Shown here piece by piece: positions 1-12,739 of a stretch of DNA of 55,000 nt. The DNA is from Glandiceps talaboti. Its lineage: Eukaryota > Hemichordata > Enteropneusta > Spengelidae. The position numbers were made by a program, and so were the translations under genes. A model generated the notes under the pieces. That model saw only the letters and a list, made by a program, of their open reading frames with translations, was not told the DNA's origin and searched no databases. Where the stretch lies: contig NC_135567.1 in assembly GCF_964340395.1 (NCBI RefSeq), positions 14,032,806 through 14,087,805 of the forward strand, in the 5' to 3' direction. Numbering within the stretch: the stretch's first letter is position 1; every line of letters begins with the position of its first letter.

Positions 1-2545
1 AAAGATTTGCCAACGTTAGATTTGTTTATGAATTATATCACTCGTTTATCAGTATCAAATGTCGCACTAAATGTTTAAAAAATGTCTTGCTTCCCCGCCA
101 TCAGAAAATTGAACTGAAACTTGATCTAAACATTGTCATAAAATCCTCAGGTTTCCGACTACGAATTGTGATAAGAAAGACTGCAGTACATCAAGAACAT
201 TTGGTTAGCTACATATATGTATTGCCTAGACTGTCGACAGTCGTTCGTGCCTTTTTTGCTACGCTTCATCTAAAACAAATTAAAGTCGTCGCTCGCTCCA
301 TAGCACTGAATACTAATGCGTACTGATAGGAACTGCTCGTGCCGACAGCACGAACTGTGAGTGCCGAAGTAAATAGTGATGAGACGACAATACTATGGAA
401 ACCAAGGATTCAAACATGGGCCTTTAACTATTTTGAAGTCACAGATTTCGAATTTACAATACTGAAATCATATCACTGTATTACAGAGAACAGTAATACT
501 TACCTACACTTGAGATCTCTGGTGTATAAGGTACGTATTGTAATATACGAATAATTCTATGCAAGCATTATCTGTTTATATAGATAGTGTTTTACTGAAA
601 CCATCTGTCATGTATTTGTCTACATTTTTTGAATTTTTACTCGCTTGCCTACCAGTTGATTTATTTGACTAAAAATATACTGCCATTTGGTTGTTGCTAC
701 TACCACCCAAAAATGGAGTCCCTTGTTATATTTTTTTCAAGTGACAGTGTTTCTGCTGCGTTTTTTTCCGGTGCGTATGTACGGCCAGACACCCAGTCTG
801 GGTGAAACACGTATTTCTATAACTTAAGATATATAATATAAATTATAGCCCGAGAAAATTATATTTTGAGGGACCTGTTCCAACACCATCCAAACACTGT
901 TATACAGTGACAATTTGTGTAATTGAAACTGTAAACTGATATTCTAACTTACTTGTATCAGTTGCAATTTGTACAAGGTACTAGATTACACTTACAAGTT
1001 GCACACGTAAGCTTATACACTAGCGTCGGCATTTGTTCGGTCGATCGTTACGTAAATTTGAAAACACCAAAATCGTTAAATAGATGACAATTTTTTACAG
1101 AGTACAGATTACATGTAGGTCGTGTTTGGACAACATAATCGGGAAAACTTCAAAATTAACTTCACAAGTATCGTACGGACCAGAGCTTTCCATACATTAC
1201 ATGTTCTGTACACTATGTAACTAGCTAGCTACGTGCGATCTCGATTTTGGTAGAAATGTCATTGATGTTCCCGTTATTACCCTTCCGTGTTCTAATTATT
1301 TGAAAGTATCTGTTATGGCTGTTTTATGATTGATTAAACTTGTATTTCCAAACCCAATGTCTCATCACAGAAAACAGTCGAAAACCACAAACATGTGCTT
1401 CTCCGAGTTATCCCGATGTGTACGACTACCACCCAAGCTATTTCAAAAACAAAAGCAAAAATGCATGTCATGATGGAGTGAGTACCGACTCTAGTTTGGT
1501 CTCCGCTCTGTCGCCGTGCGTATGTTTGACTACGATGTCAGTCGTTGTCATTTACATGACGAGGATTATTGCTGGATTTTGCCAAAACATATGGAAACGA
1601 TTTTGAGAAATTGGGAAAGAATTTAATAAGATTTCTCAACTCTCAAATTCAAATGAAACAAATATTTTCTGATGCCTCCTTGGTTGTACTTGTAGTCTAG
1701 TTAGTTAGCGTTATGTTCATCTGCACAGAGCTAGAGATCGTAGAGAACAGTCGACAGGTATAGGAACTAGACTAGGCAGTGATGTATGATCTATGTGTAC
1801 AACATAGACAGTTGTCCTTGAAATTTGAGGATCATTACAGAAATAAAAGATTTGCCAACGTTAGATTTGTTTATGAATTATATCACTCGTTTATCAGTAT
1901 CAAATGTCGCACTAAATGTTTAAAAAATGTCTTGCTTCCCCGCCATCAGAAAATTGAACTGAAACTTGATCTAAACATTGTCATAAAATCCTCAGGTTTC
2001 CGACTACGAATTGTGATAAGAAAGACTGCAGTACATCAAGAACATTTGGTTAGCTACATATATGTATTGCCTAGACTGTCGACAGTCGTTCGTGCCTTTT
2101 TTGCTACGCTTCATCTAAAACAAATTAAAGTCGTCGCCTCGCTCCATAGCACTGAATACTAATGCGTACTGATAGGAACTGCTCGTGCCGACAGCACGAA
2201 CTGTGAGTGCCGAAGTAAATAGTGATGAGACGACAATACTATGGAAACTAAGGATTCACACATGGGCCTTTAACTATTTTGAAGTCACAGATTTCGAATT
2301 CACAATACTAAAATCATATCACTGTATTACAGAGAACAGTAATACTTACCTACACTTGAGATCTCTGGTGTATAAGGTACGTATTGTAATATACGAATAA
2401 TTCTATGCAAGCATTATCTGTTTATATAGATAGTGTTTTACTGAAACCATCTGTCATGTATTTGTCTACATTTTTTGAATTTTTACTCGCTTGCCTACCA
2501 GTTGATTTATTTGACTAAAAATATACTGCCATTTGGTTGTTGCTA
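1..2545. repeat. 1.85-kb tandem (direct) duplication, second copy partial
   Basis: Bases 1-699 recur at 1846-2545 with only about five differences by eye: four substitutions and one inserted C near 2138. The copies are offset by 1845-1846 bases, and the left edge of copy 1 lies outside the window. Short reading frames in both copies are equivalent and the C insertion shifts one of them, so I do not treat them as genes. The 1146 bp between the copies has no recognisable gag, pol or integrase frame. A long terminal repeat pair of a non-autonomous element is possible, but no clear TG...CA ends or primer-binding site was seen. A recent tandem duplication is the simpler reading. Confidence 0.8.
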
Positions 2546-3055
2546 AGGGCGTGGTCATGGTTGCTAGGGCCAATTGTGTCAAAATGTTTTAAAGAACATC
2601 TGCAGAATAACACTTCTTGAAACATCTCACCAAGTTTCAGTGTCATTGACCAAGTATTTTTTGAGATATAAGTTTTTGACCAAAATTCACATTTTTGCAC
2701 CTAATTTGCATATCACTGATGAGATTGCTATATGCTTAATATTTCTTCATCTATACATCCCCAGATGTATCCTCATTAAATTTCAAACCAATCTGCTCAG
2801 GAATTTTGAAATTAAAAATTTTCGACCAATAAGAATTCTTAATCTAAACACCCATAAGAATGTTCCCACCAAAGTTCAGATTGATCTGCCCACGGTATTT
2901 TTTAAGTTTAAGTTTTTTGACCAAAAATCGCATTTTTTACTGAAATCACACACCGGTGTTAAGATCATTTTGATTTGAACAATTTCCGAACTAGACTAAG
3001 GTAATATAACCACCAAATATCATGGCAATCGGTCTGGCGGTTTTTGACTTTTTTG

Positions 3056-3106
<51 letters not shown>

Positions 3107-3120
3107 ACAGACAGACACTT
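2546..3120. repeat. Dispersed-repeat-like stretch with (CA)n tail
   Basis: This AT-rich stretch starts with a GGTCATGGTTGCTAGGGC-like sequence and has repeated TTGACCAAAA phrases. It runs into an uninterrupted CA array at about 3057-3102 followed by CAGACAGACAGACAC. A microsatellite followed by a purine-rich tail is common at the 3' ends of short retroelements. I see no reverse transcriptase frame, so the class is undetermined. Confidence 0.35.
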
Positions 3121-3700
3121 TGCCATAACTATAGTATTACTCAACCTTATCAGTTCAGTTGTGCTAATAAACAATAGAGTCAGAAATATGAATATTTTTG
3201 GTTCAATTGACCCGCTCTTTTCTCTAAACATCAATCAACAACCTATATTCTTCGTTCTTTCAGTCAAGAGAAATGCGAGTGACCTAAGGGGCCTTTTGAT
3301 GGCGTTGAAGGACGAGTGACCTAAGGGACACTGTAATAGAGTTGAAGGAAAAATACCATGTATTGACATAAATAAGTACTTTCTGAATAAACAGAATATA
3401 ATGAGGAGTGATAATTTGATTATATCCCTGGAGATATGTCATTAAAAATTAGGGAAAAATGATGACAATTTTCAAAATGTTCCTTCATGTTTTGAACACC
3501 ACAGAACTAATGACTGGCTACTTTGACGATATGATCAGGTTTTTAAAAAAATATTTGATTTCGGTTACTATAATCTCTTTTATTTATTCGAAAAAAAAAA
3601 TCTCAAAAGTTGTCCAAACATGGACAAATCATAACAAAATGTTCAAAGCCATTATGCAGACATGCCTGAACAGATCACATTCAAAGGACAATAAAAAAAA
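3121..3700. other. No gene seen; AT-rich, with fragment of GTGACCTAAGGG element
   Basis: No supported gene. Bases 3250-3335 contain two close copies of GAGTGACCTAAGGG, a phrase that recurs in the palindromic element family found near 4900, 14610, 33100 and 38450. Confidence 0.5.
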
Positions 3701-4868
3701 GGACAATGTCAAATGTTTGCCCAGTGGTCATATTGGATTGTATCATGACACAAGTTGATATACAAGTGAAGATTATAGTACAGTATCCTTGTATCCAGTT
3801 CAATCGGTTAAAACATAATGGCCGTCCAGCAGTCATGTTGGATCGTATCGTGACACAAGTTGACATACATACATATATACATCATAGTACATTGTCTTTG
3901 TGTAAAAGTTTTGATGGAAATTGTTCATGTTCACCCAGTGGTTATATTGGATCGTATCATCACAAGTTGATGTGCATATGAAGAATATGGTACAATATAT
4001 ATATCCCTGTACCCAGTTTAAAGGGAATCAGTTCAGACACATCGAAGTAATGCCTCTGGACATGAAAAAATGGTAACAAAATAGCAATCCCAGCAGCCAT
4101 ATTGGATTGTATTGAGACATAAATTGATATGCACATGTATGCCATAGTGTGTTGTCCTTGTACCAAGCCTGATAAAAATTGGTCCAGTCATGTCCAAGTA
4201 ATGGTTCTGGATATGAAAAAAAAACGTTTAAAAAAGGCCAGCCAGTGACCATATTGGATCTTTTATCACAACATAAATTGACATGCAGATGTATGTAATT
4301 TAACATTGTCCTTACACCAACTTTGAATGAGATCTGTTCAGGCATATCTTCATAATGGCTTTGAATATGAAAAATTCGTTAATAAAATGACCATCTAGTG
4401 GCCATACTGGATTGTATCACAAAATAAACTGACATAATGTGCTGTCATTGTACCAAGTTTGATAGAAATTGGCCCAGTCATGTCCAAGTAATGGTTCTGG
4501 ACATGAAAAAATCGTTAAAAAAAAAGTGGCCGCCCTGTGGCCATATTGGATAATATCACAACATAAATTGACATGCATATGTGTATAATAGAACATTGTC
4601 CTTTTACCAACTTTGAATGCAATGAGATATGTTTAGGCATGTCTGCGTAATGGCTTTGGACATGAAAAAATCGTAACAAAATGGTCACCTGGTGGCCTTA
4701 TTGGATCGTATCAGAAAATATATATGTATGTCATAGTGTGCTGTCATAGTGTGTTGTCCTTGTTTGAGAGAAATTGGTCTTGTCATTTCCGATAAATGGC
4801 TGCGGACGGACAGACGGACGGAGCCCAATCTATAAGTCCCCCGGACTTCATCCAGTGGGGACTAAAAA
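3700..4868. repeat. Diverged tandem array, about eight units of about 150 bp
   Basis: The phrase GGCCATATTGGATCGTATCA recurs in diverged form roughly every 100-155 bases (near 3722, 3832, 3940, 4095, 4248, 4398, 4540 and 4690). Each copy is followed by ACATAAATTGACATGCATATG, a CATAGTGTGTTGTCCTTGTACCAA block and GGACATGAAAAAATCGT. The array ends with GACGGACAGACGGACGGAGCC and a GTCCCCCGGACTTCATCC...GGGGAC hairpin, which looks like the terminus of a dispersed element. No protein is apparent. Confidence 0.7.
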
Positions 4869-4889
4869 TTGCAGTGCTACATCACGACA

Positions 4890-5085
4890 ATGCGCGTCTA
4901 TGTCACCATGACAACGCATGTCTACGTCACGTCTGGTTCTGCAAAGTTTGAAGATGAGTCAAAACGTTCAACATTACCATTACTTTCCCCGATTTTCTCG
5001 TCTAGCGACTCGTAGTGACACACACCACTTAGGTCACTCGTATTTTCCTTGGCTGAATGAAGAAATATTTTGGGGAATAAGATCT
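4890..5085 (-). mobile_element. Inverted-repeat (MITE-like) element, GTGACCTAAGGG family, copy
   Basis: The block with CACTTAGGTCACTCGTATTTTC and GGCTGAATGAAGAAATATT, plus flanking sequence such as GAGTCAAAACGTTCAACATT, matches elements near 33100 and 38450, the latter in the opposite orientation. No coding capacity, so presumably non-autonomous. Confidence 0.5.
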
Positions 5086-5753
5086 AAATATATTTTAATT
5101 AACTTGAGATTACTATTAATTTCAAATCAACCATAACGGTTGAATCTACTGATCTGATGCTTCATCCTGATGATAACAAACGTCGGTTAACCCCTTCAAT
5201 ACTGAAAACATTCCCGCCATAATTGTTTTTACAAAATTCTTGTTTTATGTAAGTTTTTGGCATATATCAACTTCATTTTAGACTGGAATTAAAGAAATGT
5301 TACTTCCTAATAAAGTAACATTATTGTAATTATGAAAATATTCATATAAATTGGATCCCCATATTATTTAAAACTCGTCTCTAGTCATGAAAGGGTTAAA
5401 ATATTCGTTCATCTGAGCTGTTGTGTCGTCCATCTAAAACGTGGCTGTTTGACTATTTTAGGAAACAAGTTGGTCTCTTTGTTATTTATCACATAAACTA
5501 CCATCAACAATGTAAAACAGACCACACTCTGCTGTTTAAAGCAAATAAACACATCAATCACACACAGCTCTTTGGCTAATACTCTGGGGACGTTGCTTCG
5601 AATCCCACACGTGTCACATTTATTTCCTCGATTTAATTTGAAAGATATATTTTAACAAGAAACCACTCAACAACATGCATAGTGATACAAAGTGGCGATT
5701 TTAGTAAAATTTATGATTGGTCGGGGTTAATAACGACTTTAGGTTGACCGGTC
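5086..5753. other. No gene seen
   Basis: AT-rich sequence with stop codons in all frames and no tandem structure. It separates a dispersed element from the 36-bp minisatellite. Confidence 0.5.
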
Positions 5754-6978
5754 ACTTGTTTACTAGTTATGGAAATTAGAGACATGTTTACTTGTTTACT
5801 AGTTATGGAAATTAGAGACATGTTTACTTGTTTACTAGTTATGGAAATTAGAGACATGTTTACTTGTTTACTAGTTATGGAAATTAGAGACATGTTTACT
5901 TGTTTACTAGTTATGGAAATTAGAGACATGTTTACTTGTTTACTAGTTGTGGAAATTAGAGACTTGTTTACTTGTTTACTAGTTATGCAAATTAGAGACA
6001 TGTTTACTTGTTTACTAGTTATGCAAATTAGAGACATGTTTACTTGTTTACTAGTTATGGAATTAGAGACATGTTTACTTGTTTACTAGTTATGGAAATT
6101 AGAGACATGTTTACTTGTTTACTAGTTATGGTAATTAGAGACATGTTTACTTGTTTACTAGTTATGGAAATTAGAGACATGTTTACTTGTTTACTAGTTA
6201 TGCAAATTAGAGACATGTTTACTTGTTTACTAGTTATGCAAATTAGAGACATGTTTACTTGTTTACTAGTTATGGAAATTAGAGACATGTTTACTTGTTT
6301 ACTAGTTATGGAAATTAGAGACATGTTTACTTGTTTACTAGTTGTGGAAATTAGAGACTTGTTTACTTGTTTACTAGTTATGCAAATTAGAGACATGTTT
6401 ACTTGTTTACTAGTTATGGAAATTAGAGATATGTTTACTTGTTTACTAGTTATGGAAATTAGAGACATGTTTATTTGTTTACTAGTTATGGAATTTAGAG
6501 ACATGTTTACTTGTTTACTAGTTATGGAAATTAGAGACATGTTTACTTGTTTACTAGTTATGGAAATTAGAGACATGTTTACTTGTTTACGAGTTATGGA
6601 AATTAGAGACATGTTTACTTGTTTACTAGTTATGCAAATTAGAGACATGTTTACTTGTTTACTAGTTATGGAAATTAGAGACATGTTTACTTGTTTACTA
6701 GTTATGGAAATTAGAGACATGTTTACTTGTTTACTATTATGGAAATTAGAGACATGTTTACTTGTTTACTAGTTATGGAAATTAGAGACATGTTTACTTG
6801 TTTACTAGTTATGGAAATTAGAGACATGTTTACTTGTTTACTAGTTGTGGAAATTAGAGACATGTTTACTTGTTTACTAGTTATGGAAATTAGAGACATG
6901 TTTACTTGTTTACTAGTTATGGAAATTAGAGACATGTTTACTTGTTTACTTTTTATGGAAATTAGAGACATTATTACT
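5754..6978. repeat. 36-bp minisatellite, about 34 copies
   Basis: The unit is ATGGAAATTAGAGACATG followed by TTTACTTGTTTACTAGTT, 36 bp, about 34 times. Because 36 is a multiple of three, long open frames appear on both strands (12-residue repeats). They are by-products and not evidence of genes. Two short deletions (a missing A near 6060, two bases near 6736) break the frames. Variant units (GTTGTGGAAATTAGAGACTTG followed by ATGCAAATT units) occur at 5949 and again at 6344, eleven units apart, which points to higher-order duplication. Confidence 0.95.
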
Positions 6979-7960
<982 letters not shown>

Positions 7961-8020
7961 GCCATCTATCACCAACATTGAGAAATGTACTGAATACATT
8001 TAGGTTAGGTCAAAGGTTAC
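7961..8020 (+). promoter_or_regulatory. Conserved upstream box of P1 (GCCAYCTATC / DR1-like)
   Basis: GCCATCTATCACCAACATTG, then AGGTCAAAGGTTA at 8007-8019, lies about 118 bp before the P1 ATG. The same two blocks in the same order precede the first exons of P3 to P8. The second block is a direct repeat of AGGTCA-like half-sites with one spacer base, the DR1 form bound by HNF4/RXR-type nuclear receptors. The match is seen in the sequence; the binding is inferred. Confidence 0.6.
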
Positions 8021-8137
8021 ACTTAGTTTACGTACGTCGAGCGAGCGAGACGGATCGGATGGAAGCAGATGGGAGTGGGCCGGCTGCTCGCTAGCGCTCA
8101 TCATCATTAACGTTTCGGTCAACACGTTCGCAAGATC

Positions 8138-8185
8138 ATGGCCACGATCTATAATCGTGATGTTGGATTCAGTGTATTTCAGAAG
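8138..8185 (+). CDS. P1 exon 1
   Basis: Sixteen codons, MATIYNRDVGFSVFQK, end exactly at a GTAAG donor in phase 0. The ATG sits in ATCATGG, with a purine at -3 and G at +4. The start is chosen because the G-x-S-V-F-Q-K end and the length match exon 1 of the other paralogues, and the MADS-like helix continues across the junction into CQEL. Confidence 0.85.
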
Positions 8186-11100
8186 GTAAGAACAAAGGAA
8201 TTTGGAAATCCAAATGTGCGATCGTGACCGAGAACTGTAAATACGATGCGTCTTTGTGCACTTTCGAGACGAAATGCTGATAAACTTGGCCCCCAGCTGA
8301 GCTAGCTATGCATTGCAATGATGTGCTGCTGACAGTGCTCTTGGCTTGGAAAGGACACCGCGTCGTCTAAAAATTCATTGTTTGCGTACGCGTTTTTCAC
8401 TACAACCGCCAACTTGCGTGATCTGATCAGTAAATTTCATAAAGGCTTCCCTTCGGATCAAGATTAAGAACTGTTTGTGAAAACTGTTTATTTGGCCGAG
8501 CTGTGTAGTAATGGTAGCATTGGTACAAATATTGTAGAAAAAGTGAGCCTTTTACGGTGTTGTCATCGTTAGCTGGTCGTACCTCCCAAGCCCTCGTTTC
8601 CACATGGTAAACAAGTTTAGAAAAAGTTGTTCACAACCAAAGACTGGTCACATGTAATCTTTATTACTGTACAGCTAAAATGATGTCAGCTTGGTGTTTC
8701 ACTCATATGACATTACAGCTAAAATGATGTAGGCTTGGTGTTTCACTCATGGGATACTACAGCTAAAATGATGTAGGCTTTGTGTTTCACTCTTGGGACA
8801 TTACAGCTAAAATGATGTAGGCTTTGTGTTTCACTCATATGATAGTACAGCTAAAATGATGTAGGGTTGGTGTTTCACTCATGGGACATTACAGCTAAAA
8901 TGATGTAGGCTCTGTGTTTCACTCTTGGGAAATTACAGCTAAAATGATGTAGGCTTGGTGTTTCACTCATATGACATTACAGCTAAAATGATGTAGGCTT
9001 GGTGTTTCACTCATGGGACATTACAGCTAAAATGATGTAGGCTTTGTGTTTCACTCTTGGGACATTACAACTAAAATGATGTAGGCTTGCTGTTTCACTC
9101 ATGGGACATTACAGCTTATGGCTTCCTACTTCAACAACATTGACAAAGTCTGTGTTTGTATTAAACTCAATAAATTGCAGAAAAGATTAATAAATGTGTA
9201 AAATATTTGTTGTTGCAAATTTTGGAAAAGCCTATCACATTTGTGGGACTGTATTTCAAAAATTGTGGATTGAGATGTAAACACTGTTGTGTCGCCTAAG
9301 TGAAACTCTACACTCCCTCTGATTTGGTAGTAATACTGTATCTATTGATATTATAGTATCAAAGATGGAAATAGGTGTGGCATGGTTTCCACGGAAGCTG
9401 ATGAAATAGGGAACTTGCAAACCCGCCATGTTGAATGTTGCATCATGGGAAATGTGATAATAATACTAATCAAATAGTATTGTAAACAATACTGTTCCAT
9501 TGTTTTTAACCACGAATAATCAATTCATAGTCACCCTGAGCATTGTGGGAGGTTTATTTTATCAGTAGCGCCAGATTAGGTATTACGATAACCCATAGTC
9601 CTTTGCATTTGAGCATGCTCAGTCTGGATTGCAAGTTCCTTATTGACTGTAATATGAAAATAATGAAACAATTCTTTCTTCCTTTCTCTTTCCAGTGTCA
9701 GGAGTTGATGGTTGAGTTGGGATGCAGTGTTTTTGTCATCATATCAGAAGATGGAGTATCATCTAAATACATGGGAAGTGAAGATTTTGTGAGAGAGTTT
9801 CAAACTACAGGACTCAAAGTCAATCCAGAAGATATTCTTGTGAGAGATGTAATCGCAACAGAGAATTATTATGTTGGACATGATGTACATAGAAGGAAGT
9901 TATCCCAGGAAAATATTGTACATTTTAAACGGCCAACTTCAGAATGTAGTCCTACGACGTTTAGAGAAGCTAAAAGAGTAAAACTTGAAATGAGCAAAGA
10001 CACGTCGGCAAGTGATGAAGAAACGACTCCTGTTGCTATGGAAACTAAAAGGAAGGGCTATATGGAAGATAACTTCATCTTGAGACAAACATTTCCCGTA
10101 GGTAGTCCTTTTACTTGGAAAGCTAAAACAGTAAAAGAAGAAATGACAATGGAAAATATGAGAAGAGATGAAGAAATGTTCTCTGTTGCCATGGGAACTG
10201 TTTCCAATGTCTCAAACATATCAAAATTTCAAAGTAGTACATTTGTTACAGCAAGAGACAGACATGGGAATGCTAACTATGAACTCAAGGGAAGTAATGA
10301 AGATGGGACGTATGTTGCTATGGAAACAGATTTAATTGATTCAGATGATGAAATATCTGATGTCACATTGTCAGCAGATGAAGGAGAAGACAATAATTGT
10401 CAACCGTTTCCAGAACTGATTAGAGTGAAAACTGAAAATAATGAGATGTACGAGAAACTTGATCATATATATTATATTCAAGATGATGTTCACAGTAAAG
10501 CTGTTGCTAAGCAACAGGAGGGAAAAGGACCGAAACATCTTAAAGTAAATCCAGGTGTTCAGAAATGTAAACTGGGTGTTCAGAAAGTAAACCCAGATGT
10601 TGAGAAATTCAACTCAGGTGTGAAAAAAGTTTACACAGATGCTGAGAAAATTGACCCAGGTGTTGAGAAAATATACCCAGATGTTGAAAACATCAGTGCA
10701 GATGTTCAGGAAAGGACCGTATATAATGATCACTTACATCAAAATCAAGTACAATCAAAAACCAAAAAGAAGAGGGAAAGAGTCACTGGAGGAAAGAGAT
10801 CAAAGTCTAAGGTTGATAAACAAATGCTGAAGGGTCAAAGGTCAGGATCAACCAATAACAGTTCAACAAATTCAAAAGAAAAGGGTGAAAGGTCAGGATC
10901 AACCAATAACAGTTCAACAAATTCAAAAGAAAAGGGTGAAAGGTCAGGATCAACCAATAACAGTTCAACAAATTCAAAAGAAAAGGGTGAAAGGTCAGGA
11001 TCAACCAATAACAGTTCAACAAATTCAAAAGAAAAGGGTGAAAGGTCAGGATCGACCAATAGTAGTTCAACAAATTCAAACAAGAAACCAAGACTTGTAA

Positions 11101-12110
11101 GAATGATAAAATTGAAACCTGACGATAATTTGGAGGCATTTCAGGAAAGACTTAGGAAAGCTATGAAGGAAGATATTAGTGATAAATTGTATTTCTGTGA
11201 GAAATGTGGCCAGGGATTTAAGGAGAAATATTCACAGGAAATCCATGAACTCCGCAATGTATGTTTACATCAAAAATGTAAATTTTGTGGAGTAACATTT
11301 TTGTACAAGCATTGGAGAGAACATCTTGTGGATAAGCACGCCAATGAAATGATGATTGCAACGTGTCGTATATGCGGGAAAGAGTATTGGACCCGAAACG
11401 CATTAGAATCGAAACATGCACCGATTCATTTCGGTGAAAATGACTATACGTGTGATGTCTGCGGTAAAACGTTCAGTATCAAGAGAAGTCTGGTTTTGCA
11501 TATGACTGTCCACTCGGGGACTATGTTTCATTGTACGGTGTGCGATCGGGAGTTCATGCACATACGAACCTTTAACGCCCATCGTCGCAGTCACAATGCC
11601 GAAAAGATTGATTGCAAGATTTGCGGCAAAGAATTCACAGGAACAAAGTCGTTACACAAACATGTACAATGTTACCATATGAAATCGCGATTTCCTTGTC
11701 AACACTGCGGTAAACTCTTTAAGAACAAGGAACACTTAAAGCTGCATACTGCTGTGCATAGCTCAAATCCAATTCTTTACCCCTGCAAAGAATGTAGCAA
11801 AGTATTTATGACAGAAACATTCTTAAAAGCACATATTCGGAACATCCATAAGACAGTAGAGCTTGTACAGTGTGAAACATGCGGTAAAAAATTTAAGAAA
11901 CTCTGCACTCTTAAATACCATCAGCTATCCCACAACCCTATAAAGACTTACCTCTGTGAACTTTGTCCAAAGGCATTCAGTCGCAAATCCTACCTGGTAC
12001 GGCACATGAGAACACATTCTGACCAAAAACCGTACCAATGTGAAGTTTGTGGTTATCAGTGCAAATACAGTGAAAATATTAACAAACACATGAGAATACA
12101 TCAAAAGTGA
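8138..12110 (+). CDS. P1: MADS-like N-terminus / C2H2 zinc-finger protein, join(8138..8185, 9696..12110)
   Basis: Predicted 820-residue nuclear DNA-binding protein. Exon 1 encodes 16 residues ending in AAG before GTAAG. Exon 2 begins after TTTCTCTTTCCAG and runs to a TGA at 12108-12110. Residues about 10-60 form the module shared by the family (KCQEL..ELGCSVFVIISEDG). An acidic region with VAMET motifs and three psi-K-x-E motifs (VKLE, VKEE, VKTE) follows. Eight 7-residue repeats lie at 300-355, a KKKRERVTGGKRSK basic patch near 370-385, and five 17-residue S/T/N repeats at 395-479. Eleven fingers lie at 515-818: the first is C2HC (C-x2-C-x12-H-x5-C), the second has a helix one residue short, and 3-11 are C2H2. 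The finger-4 helix reads IKRSLVL and finger 7 NKEHLKL, unlike the other paralogues. P1 has lost the IKMEP motif found before the fingers of P3 to P8. Function is inferred from fingers only. Confidence 0.88.
8671..9117. repeat. 44-bp tandem array in P1 intron, ten copies plus partial
   Basis: The unit is ACAGCTAAAATGATGTAGGC followed by TTGGTGTTTCACTCATGGGACATT, repeated every 44 bases from 8671. The same phrase forms the terminal inverted repeats of the elements at 19672-20070 and 27476-27797, so the array looks like an amplified element end. Confidence 0.92.
9118..9217 (+). mobile_element. Fragment of CCATATGG-ended MITE-like family in P1 intron
   Basis: TGGCTTCCTACTT, then AAGTCTGTGTTTGTA and AATAAATGTGTAAAATATTTG, matches the inner arm of the complete element at 41201-41549. 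Only part of one arm is present. Confidence 0.6.
10545..10712 (+). repeat. Coding 21-bp (7-residue) repeat of P1, eight units
   Basis: Units such as VNPGVQK, VNPDVEK, IDPGVEK and IYPDVEN are strongly diverged at the DNA level, so this array looks older than those of P7 and P8. One proline in most units argues against a coiled coil. Confidence 0.85.
10830..11084 (+). repeat. Coding 51-bp (17-residue) repeat of P1, five units
   Basis: Five nearly identical units encode KGERSGSTNNSSTNSKE. The paralogues carry two to four diverged units of the same repeat at the same position before the fingers. The near identity inside P1 indicates recent expansion or homogenisation. Confidence 0.92.
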
Positions 12111-12123
12111 CTGCTTGGGTTAA

Positions 12124-12135
12124 AGGTCATGACCT
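12124..12135. promoter_or_regulatory. AGGTCATGACCT palindrome 14 bp after P1 stop
   Basis: A perfect inverted repeat of AGGTCA half-sites with no spacer. Similar sequence lies just after the stop of P2 (16738-16749) and, with one change, of P3, P4, P5 and P6. It has the form of a nuclear-receptor palindromic element. Function is unproven. Confidence 0.4.
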
Positions 12136-12194
12136 TTGATCACTGCACAATATACAATGAATGAGTGAAAGGTAATCGCCCCCTCCAATGTTTA

Positions 12195-12337
12195 AACAAT
12201 AATGTACGCCCTCCCAGCCCATAATGGACGAAAGCAAACTTTGAACGACATAATGGGCGAGGCGACAGCCGAGCCCATTATGGAGTGCAAAGTTTGCTTG
12301 ATTCCATTATGGACTGGGAGGGCGTACATTATTGTTA
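12195..12337. mobile_element. Palindromic MITE-like element
   Basis: Left arm AACAATAATGTACGCCCTCCCAG is answered by its reverse complement at 12314-12336, and a second inner hairpin is formed by CATAATGGGC...GCCCATTATG. Arms total about 55 bases. No coding capacity. Confidence 0.7.
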
Positions 12338-12339
12338 TT

Positions 12340-12730
12340 ATTTTATAGTTTTGCCAATTCCAGTGAATTTGTAGACCGAGAAATGCAAAACAACGTATAA
12401 TATACACAGCGCTGAACATCGTCTGCCATGTTCGGCCCGAAAGCTGAATACTAATCATAGCGACACACGTACGTACACGTACACACACATATACACTTCA
12501 ATGAACTGCTGTGAACACAAATTTGTTTCATGAATGCGTTGTATTTTTAAGCAGTGGAAATGACAATCATAGTAACAACATACATTTCGAAAAAATACCT
12601 TACGGACATAAGCTTGTATTGTTATGCTCGTTCCAGGGCCGCGATGCCCAATAACGGAGTACATTATCAGTAATAATGTACAGCGATGACGTCACAAAAT
12701 TCACTGGAATTGGTAATGCTATAATATAAT
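12340..12730. mobile_element. Inverted-repeat element adjoining the 12195 hairpin
   Basis: TTGCCAATTCCAGTGAATTT near 12351-12370 is answered by AAATTCACTGGAATTGG near 12697-12713, with further weak symmetry outside (ATAGTTTT / ATGCTATAAT). The interior contains no gene. Confidence 0.5.
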
Positions 12731-12739
12731 TAATAATAT

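Noticed and set aside
1779-2400. 127- and 71-residue frames in the duplicated segment
   Set aside because: The matching frame in the first copy is broken by a one-base difference and nothing is conserved at the protein level. No recognisable domain.
10807-11139. Minus-strand Leu/Phe-rich frames in P1
   Set aside because: Complement of the 51-bp coding repeat.
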